NCBI GenBank assembly: GCA_018001635.1
Contig: JAGNHS010000019.1
Coordinates: 1-48,488 of the forward strand
Length of the DNA: 48,488 bases
Direction of reading: 5' to 3'
From: Pseudomonadota bacterium
GTDB lineage: Bacteria > Bdellovibrionota > UBA2428
Below are positions 36,011 to 45,383 of the stretch, in pieces (within the stretch, counting starts at the first letter, position 1; every line of letters starts with the position of its first letter). Both the position numbers and the translations under genes were made by a program. The notes beneath the pieces are model-generated. The model was not told the origin of the DNA, did no database searches, and saw only the letters and a program-made list of their open reading frames with translations.

Positions 36011-37257
36011 TGTTCCAAAACCTCAAGAGAAGAATATTGAGCCTTTAAATTTCGAAAAAGTTCAGCAGCGTGCTGAGTTCCCTTTGTCTCTAAAACTATA
36101 TCAATTTGAGTTTGGCCCACAGGACAAGCCGTCACCATTCTATTATGAAAAACATCCATGACATTAGCTCGTAGTTCAGCCAATTTTTGAGTTATTTTAG
36201 CCAATTCTCCCGGTTTATCATCCACCATAAAGCGCAATCGCATCCAACGGCGAGATTGAAAAAGTCCACGTTCGATAATGTGAGAAATTTTATTAAGATC
36301 AATATTTCCACCACACAATACAAACAAAAGAGGCTTGTCTGGGTCTAATGGAATTTTTCCGCCCAAAACGGCCGCCACGCCCGCGGCTCCCGCACCTTCA
36401 ACTAAAAGTTTTCGACTTTCCATTAGAGTTGAAATGGCACGAGCTATTTCATTTTCATCTACAGTAACAACATCTTCTGCCAACTGAGTAATATATCCTA
36501 AACTCAAAGGTGAAATTGTTTTAACAGCTAAGCCATCAGCTAAGGTGAAGCCTTTAACGGGATAATTCTCTACCTTTTTAGATTTAAAACTATGAGACAT
36601 TCCTGGAGCCTGAGAAGGAACCACACCCCAAACTTTTGTATTAGGACGCAAAGTTTTAAGAGCCGTGGCTGCTCCAGAAAAAAGCCCACCGCCACCAATT
36701 GGGATCACAACCTGTAAATCTCCCTCTTTGACTCCCATTTCCAAAAGTTGCTCATGAACTTCCAAACCCAAGGTTCCCTGACCATTCATAATTTCTACAT
36801 CTTCGTAGGGATGAACAAAAACACTGCCAGGTGTTTTACTAAGAATCTCTTTGGCTCTGGCATAGGCATCATCATAGATGAGTCCATGCAGAATCACTTC
36901 AGCACCAAAAGAGGCTGTTGAAGAAACTTTTATTAAAGTCGCGCCTTCAGGCATCACAATCGTAGCCGGAATGCCTACTCGAGAACAAACGTAAGCTACG
37001 GCTTGAGCGTGATTGCCCGCCGATGAAGCCACAACTCGAGAAGGTTTTTCGCCCTTTTCAATTAATGAAAGAATTTTATTAGCCGCACCTCGAACTTTAA
37101 AAGAACCCGTATGTTGAAGAGTGTCGACTTTAAAATAAACAGGAGCTCGATGACCCAAAAATTTTGCGAAGGCCATAGATTCCATCAACGGTGTTTTTAA
37201 AATGTAATCTAAAGTTCGTTGTTGAGCTTTTTTTATTCCATCGAGACTCACGGTCAT
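36007..37257 (-). CDS. ilvA: Threonine ammonia-lyase
   Basis: A PLP enzyme converting threonine to 2-oxobutanoate. The PLP lysine is K54 in HTGSFKVRGAAN. SSAGNHAQAVAY is the phosphate/substrate loop, and a glycine-rich PLP phosphate cup (IPIGGGGLFSGAA) follows. The C-terminal region (about 335-410, WMRLRFMVDDKPGELAKITQ) is a single ACT-like regulatory domain. The 416-aa length suits the one-ACT class (TdcB/short IlvA). Its stop overlaps the SPOR-like gene by 4 nt. An 86-nt gap separates it from the large exported gene upstream. Confidence 0.9.
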   Translation of the reverse strand: MTVSLDGIKKAQQRTLDYILKTPLMESMAFAKFLGHRAPVYFKVDTLQHTGSFKVRGAANKILSLIEKGEKPSRVVASSAGNHAQAVAYVCSRVGIPATIVMPEGATLIKVSSTASFGAEVILHGLIYDDAYARAKEILSKTPGSVFVHPYEDVEIMNGQGTLGLEVHEQLLEMGVKEGDLQVVIPIGGGGLFSGAATALKTLRPNTKVWGVVPSQAPGMSHSFKSKKVENYPVKGFTLADGLAVKTISPLSLGYITQLAEDVVTVDENEIARAISTLMESRKLLVEGAGAAGVAAVLGGKIPLDPDKPLLFVLCGGNIDLNKISHIIERGLFQSRRWMRLRFMVDDKPGELAKITQKLAELRANVMDVFHNRMVTACPVGQTQIDIVLETKGTQHAAELFRNLKAQYSSLEVLEQ

Positions 37258-37299
37258 GGGCTCATTATAGGACGAAGACTCATGAAAATCTGCTTCTTA

Positions 37300-37330
37300 G
37301 CTTCTTATCTGGCGTGGTGCGCCGTGAAGC
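37300..37330 (-). terminator. Hairpin between the large exported gene and ilvA
   Basis: GCTTC (37300-37304) pairs with GAAGC (37326-37330) and GGCG (37311-37314) with CGCC (37320-37323). An asymmetric internal loop separates the two stems. It lies 14 nt after the stop at 37344. The transcript after it is A-rich with only a later TTTT, so it is a weak terminator candidate. Confidence 0.3.
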
Positions 37331-37343
37331 ACTCAGTTCACTT

Positions 37344-40145
37344 TTACTCTAAAAGCAATGAAGCCGCTGGAGCAAACCAGGCCTCAGGAAATTCATCAAC
37401 ACTTTGAGGATAGCTCTTAATATAAATTCCCATAATTTCCTCTAAAGCCACTTTTGATTCTGAAGCATCGGCCTTAGCTTTTTCAATTTGTTTGATTAAA
37501 TCAAACGAAGGAGGCGTAGGATTTCGTCCTCCTTTGAATTCGGAAAGAATGTCTTTGGCCTCAACCTCTAAAGTGTTTGTAAATTGTTCCATCACCACAT
37601 AGGAGTCGTGTGGAATTTCGTACATGGTTTCAGAATATTGACTTAAAACTGTATATTCTTGATAAGCCGCAAAATACTGTTTTTTAGCCGCGAGAGTTTC
37701 AGCATTTTGACGAATTGCAAAGGCTTGATACTCATCAACATAAGACTCAAGAGCCGCCTTGAATTCATCGATGAATTTCAGTCTTTCACTCAAAGTTGGT
37801 GCAGCCCAAGCCTCTGGCATCCAAAGAAGTTGAATTAAAGACTGAGTGAATGCACTATTGTCACTACTCGAAGTTCTTTGTTGAGGATTATTCGGTAAGT
37901 TTTGTGGTCTTGGAACACCAGGCACAGGAATTAATCCGTTGGCTGGTGACAAGCTTGGAATATTGAGCTGCTGCCCACCGGCGGCACTTCTCAACATCAA
38001 AAAATTATTCAGAGTGGTTTCTTCCATAGCCAAACGACCTTTGAGATCTAAAATCTTAGCATTCAAAGCACCGTACTCCGTAAAATAGACTTTCGATTCT
38101 TCACGAACCGTTTTCATCACTTGCACATTGGTAGCAGGTGTATTGCCTGCAAGTTTTCCATTTATCACTGGAGCGCTAAACTTAGTAATCAATGTTGCCT
38201 TAACTTCTGCAAACTCTAAGGCGGCTGCATTGATCTGCTTTACAAGCGAATTGATAAGTTCATCTTTTGTTTGGATCAATGAATCTAACTGTTGCTGACG
38301 GCGTTTTAACCAACCGAGTTTCATTTCTGGAGTCGACTGATCCCAAGTTGAAGATTTTCCGCCCGTAGGCGACTCTTTTGAAATAATCGAAGTTCCAGGA
38401 TTTTGAGTACTAGGAGTAGATGTGTTTGTTCCTTGATTATCACGACCACCACTCGTAGACGGAGTCGACGACGAAGGATTTTTTAAAGCATCTAATAGTG
38501 AACCAAGATCGCCAGCACTTGTGACAGCTCCTTGAGAGATTCCTCTAGAGCGAGCCACTCTTTCACTGAGATGACGTACGTTTGAAGAAACTTGAGCTCG
38601 AGTTTTTTGAAGCTGAGAACTTCCTCTTGATGATAAATTTGAAGCCAGGCCTCTCAACATTTGATTGGTTTCACTCGCGCCTTGACTAAACACCTTCACA
38701 TTTTCACGCACATCTTGACCGCCTTCTATAATTTTAGAGGCTAAACTTTTCACATTACGAGCATAAACAGCAGAATCACCTTGGCTCAAACGAACACCAT
38801 TACTAGTGGATGCTAAATTAATTTTTCTAGAAGCACTCACTCGTCTTCCGTCCAAGAACTCTGATCTTAAACTAGGGACCGCCACAGAGGCGCTGCCCGT
38901 TGTCGCCGATTGAATAGAGGCAATTTTTCGAGCGTCATCACTTAAAACAGGAACGGCCGCATCAGGAAGAAATCCTAAATTACTAATGAGTCCACCTGAA
39001 GATTTGTAAACGAAAGTTCTACGCTGAACAGGAATATCATTAGGATTATTAATCATCATGGGCGGAATAAGCTGATCGGTCAAATATCGTTGAGTGAGTT
39101 TGGCAGGGTCTGAAGTACGAATGTCGGCAATGGCTGCAAGCATTTCCGGAGGGCAACCAAATTGATGAGTGCTCGTTTTAAAAGCCACGCTTCCCATCGC
39201 TAGAGATCCCATAAACATTTGGTTAGACCCATAATGCGCCAAAATTGAAGGAGCTGTACACTGAACAGCTTTAGCAACGTCTTGAAACATAACAAGTTGT
39301 CGATGTTTTTCAGTAGCCTCACGAACGATATCAAACTTCTGCTTTTGGCACTCCATTTGAATATCACTCCAAGCATTTTCTGCACCGATATTATCGCCTT
39401 CTGAAATCGCTCTTTTTAGGCGAGGATCATTCTGCACAAAAAAGGCCATGTCTTCAGGTGAAATATTTAAATCTGCTAAAGGATTCGAATAAACTCGAGT
39501 GGGACCGCCTTTGATCTTAGGAAGATCTTGAGCCAATACAGTTTTTAAATAAGGATCCTTATAACAAAGGTCTCTAGAATTTGGATTCAAACTATCGCAG
39601 CAACTTTTCACTTCACGACGAAGTTTTTGAGCTTTAGTCAAAACATCATTTAGATCTCTCAAAGAGCTTGAGGGATTGTTTTGGAAAGCCATCTGCATAT
39701 TTGAATAACGATATGAAGATTGAAGTTGAATGCCTTGTTGTAAATAATCTGAAACATCTCCGAATTTTTTCTTGGCCTCATCAAATTTCTCACTCATAGC
39801 CCGAGCGTTGGCTCGAACGTCTTTTAGACAAAGTTCTTGCCCAGGCAGTACAGCAAGGCTTCTTAAATTATCACTGTCCGAAAAATTAGCCGCATCGCCT
39901 AGGTACTGAGAAAATTCTTGAGTAGTTGCATTAAAATCTCGAACTAAGGCCGCCAATGAAACGTTATTATAGTAGCGCTCTATATAACTCGCGCGACGAT
40001 CTCGACGAGGGTCGATGTAGGCTCCATTCATTCCGCTTTCGAGATTCTGCTTGCTGATAATGAATGTTCCCAAATAATTGAGATCAGAATCAGCCGCTTG
40101 CAACAATCCCGCTAAGACTGCGAAGCTTAGTATCACCCTTTTCAT
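37344..40145 (-). CDS. Very large exported protein of unknown function
   Basis: The start is taken as the ATG at 40145 (preceded by AGGGGG), one codon inside the longest frame, giving 933 aa. A signal peptide (KRVILSFAVLAGLLQAA) leads into a mostly helical protein with several cysteines between about 105 and 360 (CLKD, SCCDSL, CYKD, ECQK, FGCPPE). Then comes a Ser/Arg/Gln-rich stretch (400-560), a low-complexity Ser/Thr/Pro/Gly linker (565-620), and a helical C-terminus with a coiled region. No family is recognised. It follows the 626-aa exported gene on the same strand, behind a hairpin that spans that gene's stop. Both could form one periplasmic or secreted system. That is inference. Confidence 0.75.
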   Translation of the reverse strand: MKRVILSFAVLAGLLQAADSDLNYLGTFIISKQNLESGMNGAYIDPRRDRRASYIERYYNNVSLAALVRDFNATTQEFSQYLGDAANFSDSDNLRSLAVLPGQELCLKDVRANARAMSEKFDEAKKKFGDVSDYLQQGIQLQSSYRYSNMQMAFQNNPSSSLRDLNDVLTKAQKLRREVKSCCDSLNPNSRDLCYKDPYLKTVLAQDLPKIKGGPTRVYSNPLADLNISPEDMAFFVQNDPRLKRAISEGDNIGAENAWSDIQMECQKQKFDIVREATEKHRQLVMFQDVAKAVQCTAPSILAHYGSNQMFMGSLAMGSVAFKTSTHQFGCPPEMLAAIADIRTSDPAKLTQRYLTDQLIPPMMINNPNDIPVQRRTFVYKSSGGLISNLGFLPDAAVPVLSDDARKIASIQSATTGSASVAVPSLRSEFLDGRRVSASRKINLASTSNGVRLSQGDSAVYARNVKSLASKIIEGGQDVRENVKVFSQGASETNQMLRGLASNLSSRGSSQLQKTRAQVSSNVRHLSERVARSRGISQGAVTSAGDLGSLLDALKNPSSSTPSTSGGRDNQGTNTSTPSTQNPGTSIISKESPTGGKSSTWDQSTPEMKLGWLKRRQQQLDSLIQTKDELINSLVKQINAAALEFAEVKATLITKFSAPVINGKLAGNTPATNVQVMKTVREESKVYFTEYGALNAKILDLKGRLAMEETTLNNFLMLRSAAGGQQLNIPSLSPANGLIPVPGVPRPQNLPNNPQQRTSSSDNSAFTQSLIQLLWMPEAWAAPTLSERLKFIDEFKAALESYVDEYQAFAIRQNAETLAAKKQYFAAYQEYTVLSQYSETMYEIPHDSYVVMEQFTNTLEVEAKDILSEFKGGRNPTPPSFDLIKQIEKAKADASESKVALEEIMGIYIKSYPQSVDEFPEAWFAPAASLLLE

Positions 40146-40185
40146 CAATCCCCCTACCCTTTTAAACCCCAGAACTAAAACTTAA

Positions 40186-40213
40186 AGCGCCTTACTGTTT
40201 TCGAGAAGGCGCT
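40186..40213 (-). terminator. Hairpin overlapping the stop codon of the 626-aa gene
   Basis: AGCGCCTT/AAGGCGCT (40186-40193 with 40206-40213) forms an 8-bp G/C-rich stem with a 12-nt loop containing the last codons and the TAA. It is followed on the minus strand by TTAAGTTTTAG. It resembles an imperfect intrinsic terminator or attenuator that would lower expression of the downstream 933-aa gene. Confidence 0.6.
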
Positions 40214-42072
40214 AATTTTTTACCTGCAGATGGCGCTGCCATAGGCAAAGCCGAAGAAGACGTACTAGCGGCTGCTCGCGCAGAAGCATCTATATACTCA
40301 ACGCGCGCATTATAAAGTTGATTCACACCGGCATATAAAGATTTAAAGACCGAATGATCTCGTTTAATTTTATCAAGGTCATAAACTTGAGAAAGCTCAG
40401 AAATTTTATCTTGTTGAATCTCTTCTTTAAGAGCCATTAATGGATTTCTCATATCACCCATCATGATCATTTCTTGTTGTTTACGAGCAAGAATATCGGG
40501 ATTTTTACCAACAAGTTGCATCACTTCAATTTGAGCTAATTTCCAAGAATGTTGTTTGATGTAATATTCCGCTGCATTCAATTTTCGAAGAGACGCTTGC
40601 ATACCTCGCGCTAAACATTTGCGCTCTTTCGGCAATTCATTAGCTTCTTCAGCCGATAAACCTACTGCACCCTTTGGATAAATATCAGAGAGGGCATCTT
40701 CAGCTAAAGACATTCCGTCTGCAGCCACGGTCACTCCCATTTCAGAATCTACATATGAAGATGTTGTACAAGCTGTGGTTTGGCTCATAAAACCATCCAT
40801 CAATTTATCAAGTTTTTGAATTTGAGTGCTATTGCCCATGGGCATAGCAGCGTTCAAATTTGAACGTTCGCAATCCATAACCAATTGATTGAGAATATTT
40901 TTTGCCGCCAAGAATTCATTCATCTGACGAGCCGCTGTTAGTTGATCAGCAGCTTCACGATTGAATGTTTTTGTTTCGTCTTCTTTAGACTTATCACCAC
41001 TCGCTGTTTGACGACTTCGTTCAACACGCTCATCTCCTGCAGCATCCACTTTATCTGGATCTGCGGGAAGCTTATCTGCCTCATCTTTAGAATCTTTAGA
41101 TGAGGTTGAAGCCACTAAACGATGCTTGAATGAATCTTTTTGCCCCTTACAAGCTTCTTGATCTTCTTTGCTGAGTTGCTCCCAGAGAACGCCTTGCTTT
41201 AAGAGGTCACAAGGATTGTCAATTTTGGCAAGACCATCGGTCTTTAATAAATCTTTAGCTTTTGATACCAAAGACTTTTGCTGCTCAAGAGCTGCCTTCT
41301 GTTCTTCTTCTCCAACATAAAGCTTACGAACTTTTGCTTTAGCCACAGAATATGGAAGCGTGGGATCTTTAGCATCAGCACCAATAGAAGCAACATTCTT
41401 TTTAAGCGCTTCCACGACACTTCCATGAGCTAGGGCCACTTTTCCTGAAGAGATTTCATTAAATTGATCATCATCTAAGTCTTTAGCGAAATAGTTTTGA
41501 CTCTCATTTATAGATTTTTCAACTTCATCTAATAAAGCTTGTTTATCTGTAACACTCATTCTTGCTAAAGCATTTTTGAGTTCAGGTTTAGCAGCCACTA
41601 ACTTATTGAGTTGCTCTTGATTAACTTTCATTTTTTGCGACCAAGAATTAACCCCTTCGCATTCATCTTTTTGGTAAACAACGTCGACATCCAATAAGGC
41701 TCCAGAATTCACGGTTCCAGATAGTGTGCCATCGGCGCCGCAAAGTTCAGCAGACTTCTTGTGATAATCTAATGTTTTATTAAAAAGACCTTTGATCTGC
41801 TCTTCATCAATTGAAGAATAAATGGCGTTTTTAAGACTAAGCTTATCAAGCTCCTTTTGAGCTTTAGAAAGCTCTTCGCTTTGAAAGTCTTTTTCACCTT
41901 GCTTTTGCAAGTTACTTTCAATCTCTCGAATACGCGCGATGTCTTCTTTCTTCGCAGCGTCTATAAGGTTACGACTCAGATCAAGGAGACTGTCAGTGGC
42001 AAAAACTCCATTGGTTAATGTTAGAAGCCCTAACACCACACCAACATTTGTTGCTTTAAAATTGATATTCAT
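40192..42072 (-). CDS. Exported helical protein of unknown function
   Basis: A 626-aa protein with a signal peptide (GVVLGLLTLTNGVFA) and highly charged, alpha-helical, probably coiled-coil sequence almost throughout (for example LRNLI-type heptads at 25-75, and long Lys/Glu/Asp-rich stretches at 240-400). Cysteines are few and scattered. The C-terminus is Ala/Ser-rich and basic. No domain is recognised. The ribosome site AAGGAGAG is strong. The 5' region (42073-42284) is shared with a divergent cytochrome gene and holds a small GCCCA/TGGGC stem (42099-42122). It heads a two-gene unit with the 933-aa gene. Confidence 0.75.
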   Translation of the reverse strand: MNINFKATNVGVVLGLLTLTNGVFATDSLLDLSRNLIDAAKKEDIARIREIESNLQKQGEKDFQSEELSKAQKELDKLSLKNAIYSSIDEEQIKGLFNKTLDYHKKSAELCGADGTLSGTVNSGALLDVDVVYQKDECEGVNSWSQKMKVNQEQLNKLVAAKPELKNALARMSVTDKQALLDEVEKSINESQNYFAKDLDDDQFNEISSGKVALAHGSVVEALKKNVASIGADAKDPTLPYSVAKAKVRKLYVGEEEQKAALEQQKSLVSKAKDLLKTDGLAKIDNPCDLLKQGVLWEQLSKEDQEACKGQKDSFKHRLVASTSSKDSKDEADKLPADPDKVDAAGDERVERSRQTASGDKSKEDETKTFNREAADQLTAARQMNEFLAAKNILNQLVMDCERSNLNAAMPMGNSTQIQKLDKLMDGFMSQTTACTTSSYVDSEMGVTVAADGMSLAEDALSDIYPKGAVGLSAEEANELPKERKCLARGMQASLRKLNAAEYYIKQHSWKLAQIEVMQLVGKNPDILARKQQEMIMMGDMRNPLMALKEEIQQDKISELSQVYDLDKIKRDHSVFKSLYAGVNQLYNARVEYIDASARAAASTSSSALPMAAPSAGKKLAPSRKQ

Positions 42073-42284
42073 ACACCACTCTCCTTAATGGTATTTTAGC
42101 CCAACACAATGGCGCGGTGGGCCACAAAATGACTTAATTAACTGAAAATTATGCCCTTTTTCTGTCTAAACTTTTTACACCTGCCCAGGAGTTCGTCGTG
42201 CTGCAAGTCACCAGAAACAGGAAGTTTTTGAAAAAAGGAGCCTTTTTGACAAGAAATTCAAGCCCATCAATTTAGAATGAAAGA

Positions 42285-43961
42285 ATGCCTTTTAGATTTA
42301 GCGCTAAGTCCAAGCTAGGCCTTCTACATAGCCTCTTGCTAATAACAAGTATCTTAAACCCTAAACTAGCTATAGCCCTTTGGTCAGAAGGTGAAATAGT
42401 CACTCACCCTGAATTGAGAAAGAACCCACTGAGCTTAGATGATGAGACTTATGAAAATTATAAAAAAATGGGTGAAAAGCACACTTTGCTTTACCCTGTT
42501 TTTGTTACGGGTTTGAGTGTCCCACTAGCTCCCTTTGAAAGAATTCTTGAGGCTGACTCGTCTAACCCCATTCGTAAAATACTTCCAAATATAGTTCCCG
42601 AAATTAGTCCTTTTAAAAATCTTGAAGATTTTTACAGTTGGCTAGGTTTAACAAAATATCCCGAAAAATCCATGAGTGGAATTTACAATATTCAAAGGCC
42701 CTTAGAAGTAGAAGCTAAACACAGAATAGGTGCTGGAGAAATTAATGTAAATTTTGGGAAAGCTCTTAGCTTTAGCTGCGCGACATGCCATAGTAGCCAG
42801 CTCTTCGGAAAAAGTGTGATGGGTTTACCCAACAAAGGAGTACGAGCTAATCACTTTTTCACATTAGCTGAAAAAATAATTCCACTTATTGATTCCCGCG
42901 CTTTCCAGTTGGCAAGTTTTTGCACTGAAAACGAACGAAAGATATACGCTCGAACTCGCAATAATCTTTTCTCCGTAAGCGCTCAAAGCCCTTTAGTTCT
43001 GGGATTAGACACTTCTCTTTATCAAGTTTCCATGTCACTCTCCAAAAGAAAGCTCGATGAAGAAGCTTCTAAATCAAAATACTATGAGCTTTTCCCAAGA
43101 CAAAATTGGTTTGATCATCACCGAGCCGACTCCAAACCAGGCGTCTGGTGGACACTTCGATATAAAAACAAATGGCTCTCCGATGGATCCATCGTGAGCG
43201 GAAACCCCATACTCACAAATATTCTTTGGAATGAAATTGGTCGCGGAAGTGATCTCGCAGAGCTCGATCAATGGCTCGAAGAAAACCGAGACATTGTAGA
43301 CGCACTCACGACTTATCTTTTCTCAACACAAGCGCCACGCTGGACTGATTTCTTTCCTAAAAACTCCATTAAAATTCAAAGTGCAAAAAGAGGAGCCATT
43401 CTATTTAAAGAGAACTGCATGAAATGTCATGGCGACTATAAAACAAATTGGGAAAATCTTGAAAACAGCACCCTAAGCTATCACGAAGACACTCCCGTCA
43501 TAGACGTTGGCACTGATCCAAACAGAAGAGAAGGGATGAATGAACTTGCGGATCAACTTAACAATTTAAAAATCAGCAAAAAATGGGGAATCCTTGCGAA
43601 AAAGCAAAATGGATACGTTCCCCCACCTCTCACTGGAATCTGGGCCCGCTATCCTTACTTTCATAACAATTCAGCACCCAACCTTTGCGCTGTTCTTAGT
43701 CTTCCCGAAAATCGCCCAAAAAGTTTCTATCAAGGCCCAGCCGAAAACATAAACGAAGACTTTGACAACTTATGCGTAGGTTATCCTACGGGCGACAAAA
43801 TTCCCAATCATTGGAAATCCATTAAAGACGCCTATTATGACACTCAAAAAGTAGGCCTCTCTAACAAAGGACATTCAAAAATGTTAATCAACAGCTCTGG
43901 GCAAGAAAAATTCACAAGCTCTCAAAAAATGGATTTAATTGAATACTTAAAAACGCTTTAG
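42285..43961 (+). CDS. Exported diheme cytochrome c-type protein
   Basis: The 558-aa protein has an N-terminal signal (LGLLHSLLLITSILNPKLAIA) and two heme c sites, CATCH (165-169) and CMKCH (378-382). The second sits in a typical cytochrome c domain (AKRGAILFKENCMKCHGDY). Downstream, PPLTGIWARYPYFHNNSAPNLC resembles the region after the second heme in diheme oxidoreductase-type cytochromes. It would act in the periplasm as an electron carrier or peroxidase-like enzyme. The start ATG lacks a ribosome site, and a TTGACA-like box lies only 33-38 nt upstream. It is convergent with the MscS gene, with 14 nt between the two stops. Confidence 0.83.
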   Translation: MPFRFSAKSKLGLLHSLLLITSILNPKLAIALWSEGEIVTHPELRKNPLSLDDETYENYKKMGEKHTLLYPVFVTGLSVPLAPFERILEADSSNPIRKILPNIVPEISPFKNLEDFYSWLGLTKYPEKSMSGIYNIQRPLEVEAKHRIGAGEINVNFGKALSFSCATCHSSQLFGKSVMGLPNKGVRANHFFTLAEKIIPLIDSRAFQLASFCTENERKIYARTRNNLFSVSAQSPLVLGLDTSLYQVSMSLSKRKLDEEASKSKYYELFPRQNWFDHHRADSKPGVWWTLRYKNKWLSDGSIVSGNPILTNILWNEIGRGSDLAELDQWLEENRDIVDALTTYLFSTQAPRWTDFFPKNSIKIQSAKRGAILFKENCMKCHGDYKTNWENLENSTLSYHEDTPVIDVGTDPNRREGMNELADQLNNLKISKKWGILAKKQNGYVPPPLTGIWARYPYFHNNSAPNLCAVLSLPENRPKSFYQGPAENINEDFDNLCVGYPTGDKIPNHWKSIKDAYYDTQKVGLSNKGHSKMLINSSGQEKFTSSQKMDLIEYLKTL

Positions 43962-43975
43962 AATTAATTATTTCT

Positions 43976-44983
43976 TTAATATAAGTTCAAATTCGAATTT
44001 TTAAATTTTGCTTGCAATAATTTTATAAATTCGTGAGCCACTAAACTTTGAGCATGGAAATCCGCAACCTCAATATTGACCTGCACCTTGATTCTAGAAT
44101 CCTGCAAAGATTTAAATCTCACTATTGGTTCCAAATGAAAATGTGCTTCTTTGTTTTGACTAGCTGATTCTCGAGCTGCTTCAATCGCTAATTGTTCAAC
44201 TAGTTGTAAATCAGAAAAAGCACTCACTTCAAAAAAAACAGGAAGCACTACCCAAGCTTCAGGCAATGTAAAATTCGTAAGCTCACTGTCGGCCAGACGA
44301 GAATTAGGAATCACCACAACGTTATTCTGGGGAGTTCTCAAACGAGTGCTTCTCCAACCAATTTGCAAAATCCAGCCCTCTGTGTTGCTAAGATTTAATC
44401 TCACATAATCTCCCACACGCACTGGCTTATCTATGATGATAAAAAAACCACTAAACAAATTGCCTAGCGTGCTTTGAACTGCAAGGGCTACAGCCACTGA
44501 ACCCACTCCTAGAGACGCTAAAAGCGGAGTGATGCTGATTCCAAAAGTGTCTAAGACCATGAGCATTCCCATGCTTAAAACTATCAATCTAAAAACACTT
44601 CTAAGGATTTTAATGGAAGAGGAATTGAGCTTCTTATCTAAAAGATGGTCAAATATAAAAAATCCCAACAAGGAAAGTAGCATCCAGAAAATCATCGTCA
44701 TCAACGACAATTTTAAAATAATAGGAACCAGAGGATGATTTTTAATTTCATTGGGCAACGTTTGGACACTCAAAGATGCTGAAATCAAAAAAACTAAAAG
44801 AAAGCTAGGCTTTCTAAATTTTGAAATCAAAACATCGTCCAGATCCCCCTTTGTTTTCGCGGCCCACTGGCTAAGCTTTTTAACTATAAAACTCCTCAAA
44901 AAAAATAAAAGAAAAAATGTTACAGAAAAAACACCTAAAGATATTAGGAATTCAACATAAAGCTTCCATTCAATAGCAGGCAT
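43976..44983 (-). CDS. MscS-family mechanosensitive channel
   Basis: A 335-aa inner membrane channel that releases solutes on osmotic downshock. Membrane helices lie at about 8-30, 60-75, 88-112 and 128-146, followed by the pore helix (153-185) with the small-residue pattern LGVGSVAVALAVQSTLGNLFSG. The conserved MscS beta domain follows (VGDYVRL, then RSTRLRTPQNNVVVIPNS). The cytoplasmic C-terminal domain is complete. A GGAGTG ribosome site precedes the ATG. It is convergent with the cytochrome gene. Confidence 0.93.
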   Translation of the reverse strand: MPAIEWKLYVEFLISLGVFSVTFFLLFFLRSFIVKKLSQWAAKTKGDLDDVLISKFRKPSFLLVFLISASLSVQTLPNEIKNHPLVPIILKLSLMTMIFWMLLSLLGFFIFDHLLDKKLNSSSIKILRSVFRLIVLSMGMLMVLDTFGISITPLLASLGVGSVAVALAVQSTLGNLFSGFFIIIDKPVRVGDYVRLNLSNTEGWILQIGWRSTRLRTPQNNVVVIPNSRLADSELTNFTLPEAWVVLPVFFEVSAFSDLQLVEQLAIEAARESASQNKEAHFHLEPIVRFKSLQDSRIKVQVNIEVADFHAQSLVAHEFIKLLQAKFKNSNLNLY

Positions 44984-45083
44984 CGAGCTTCACTCCTTAA
45001 AATTCCATTTAACTCTATTCCTCATAGACTTTTAAGGAAAGTCTTCCTTTTACTTTTCAAAAGTCTGTGCTTAATTAGCGAAT

Positions 45084-45347
45084 ATGAAATGGACTCGATT
45101 TGTTCTTGTATCTTGCTTTGGTGCCTTCTTAGGAGCCTTAATCTTTTCATGGCTTGGACCCAAAGCCATCGCCTGGTATTTTGACCCACCCGTAAATATG
45201 GGTGTCAGCTGCCGTTCCGCAACCGAATGGGCCATGACTCGGCTTTTACGCCTCCAGGGAATTGGGATACTCACTGGCTCTATACTTGCTGTGACTTTGA
45301 ATAGTATTTCACAAAGAAAAAAGTCTAATAAAAGTATAGATTCCTAA
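45084..45347 (+). CDS. Small two-helix membrane protein, unknown
   Basis: An 87-aa protein with two membrane segments, about 5-30 (VLVSCFGAFLGALIFSWLG) and 58-74 (GIGILTGSILAVTLNSI), and a short basic C-terminal tail. The loop between has PPVNMGVSCRSATEW. There is no ribosome site before the ATG, but the composition and the neighbouring plus-strand methyltransferase 36 nt downstream support a real gene. No family recognised. Confidence 0.62.
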   Translation: MKWTRFVLVSCFGAFLGALIFSWLGPKAIAWYFDPPVNMGVSCRSATEWAMTRLLRLQGIGILTGSILAVTLNSISQRKKSNKSIDS

Positions 45348-45383
45348 TAGGCGTTACTTAAAAGCTGATTTACAATCTTTGTC

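Noticed and set aside
42246..42251. TTGACA box upstream of the cytochrome gene
   Set aside because: No acceptable -10 box at 16-18 nt, and the start codon is too close, so a promoter is not supported.
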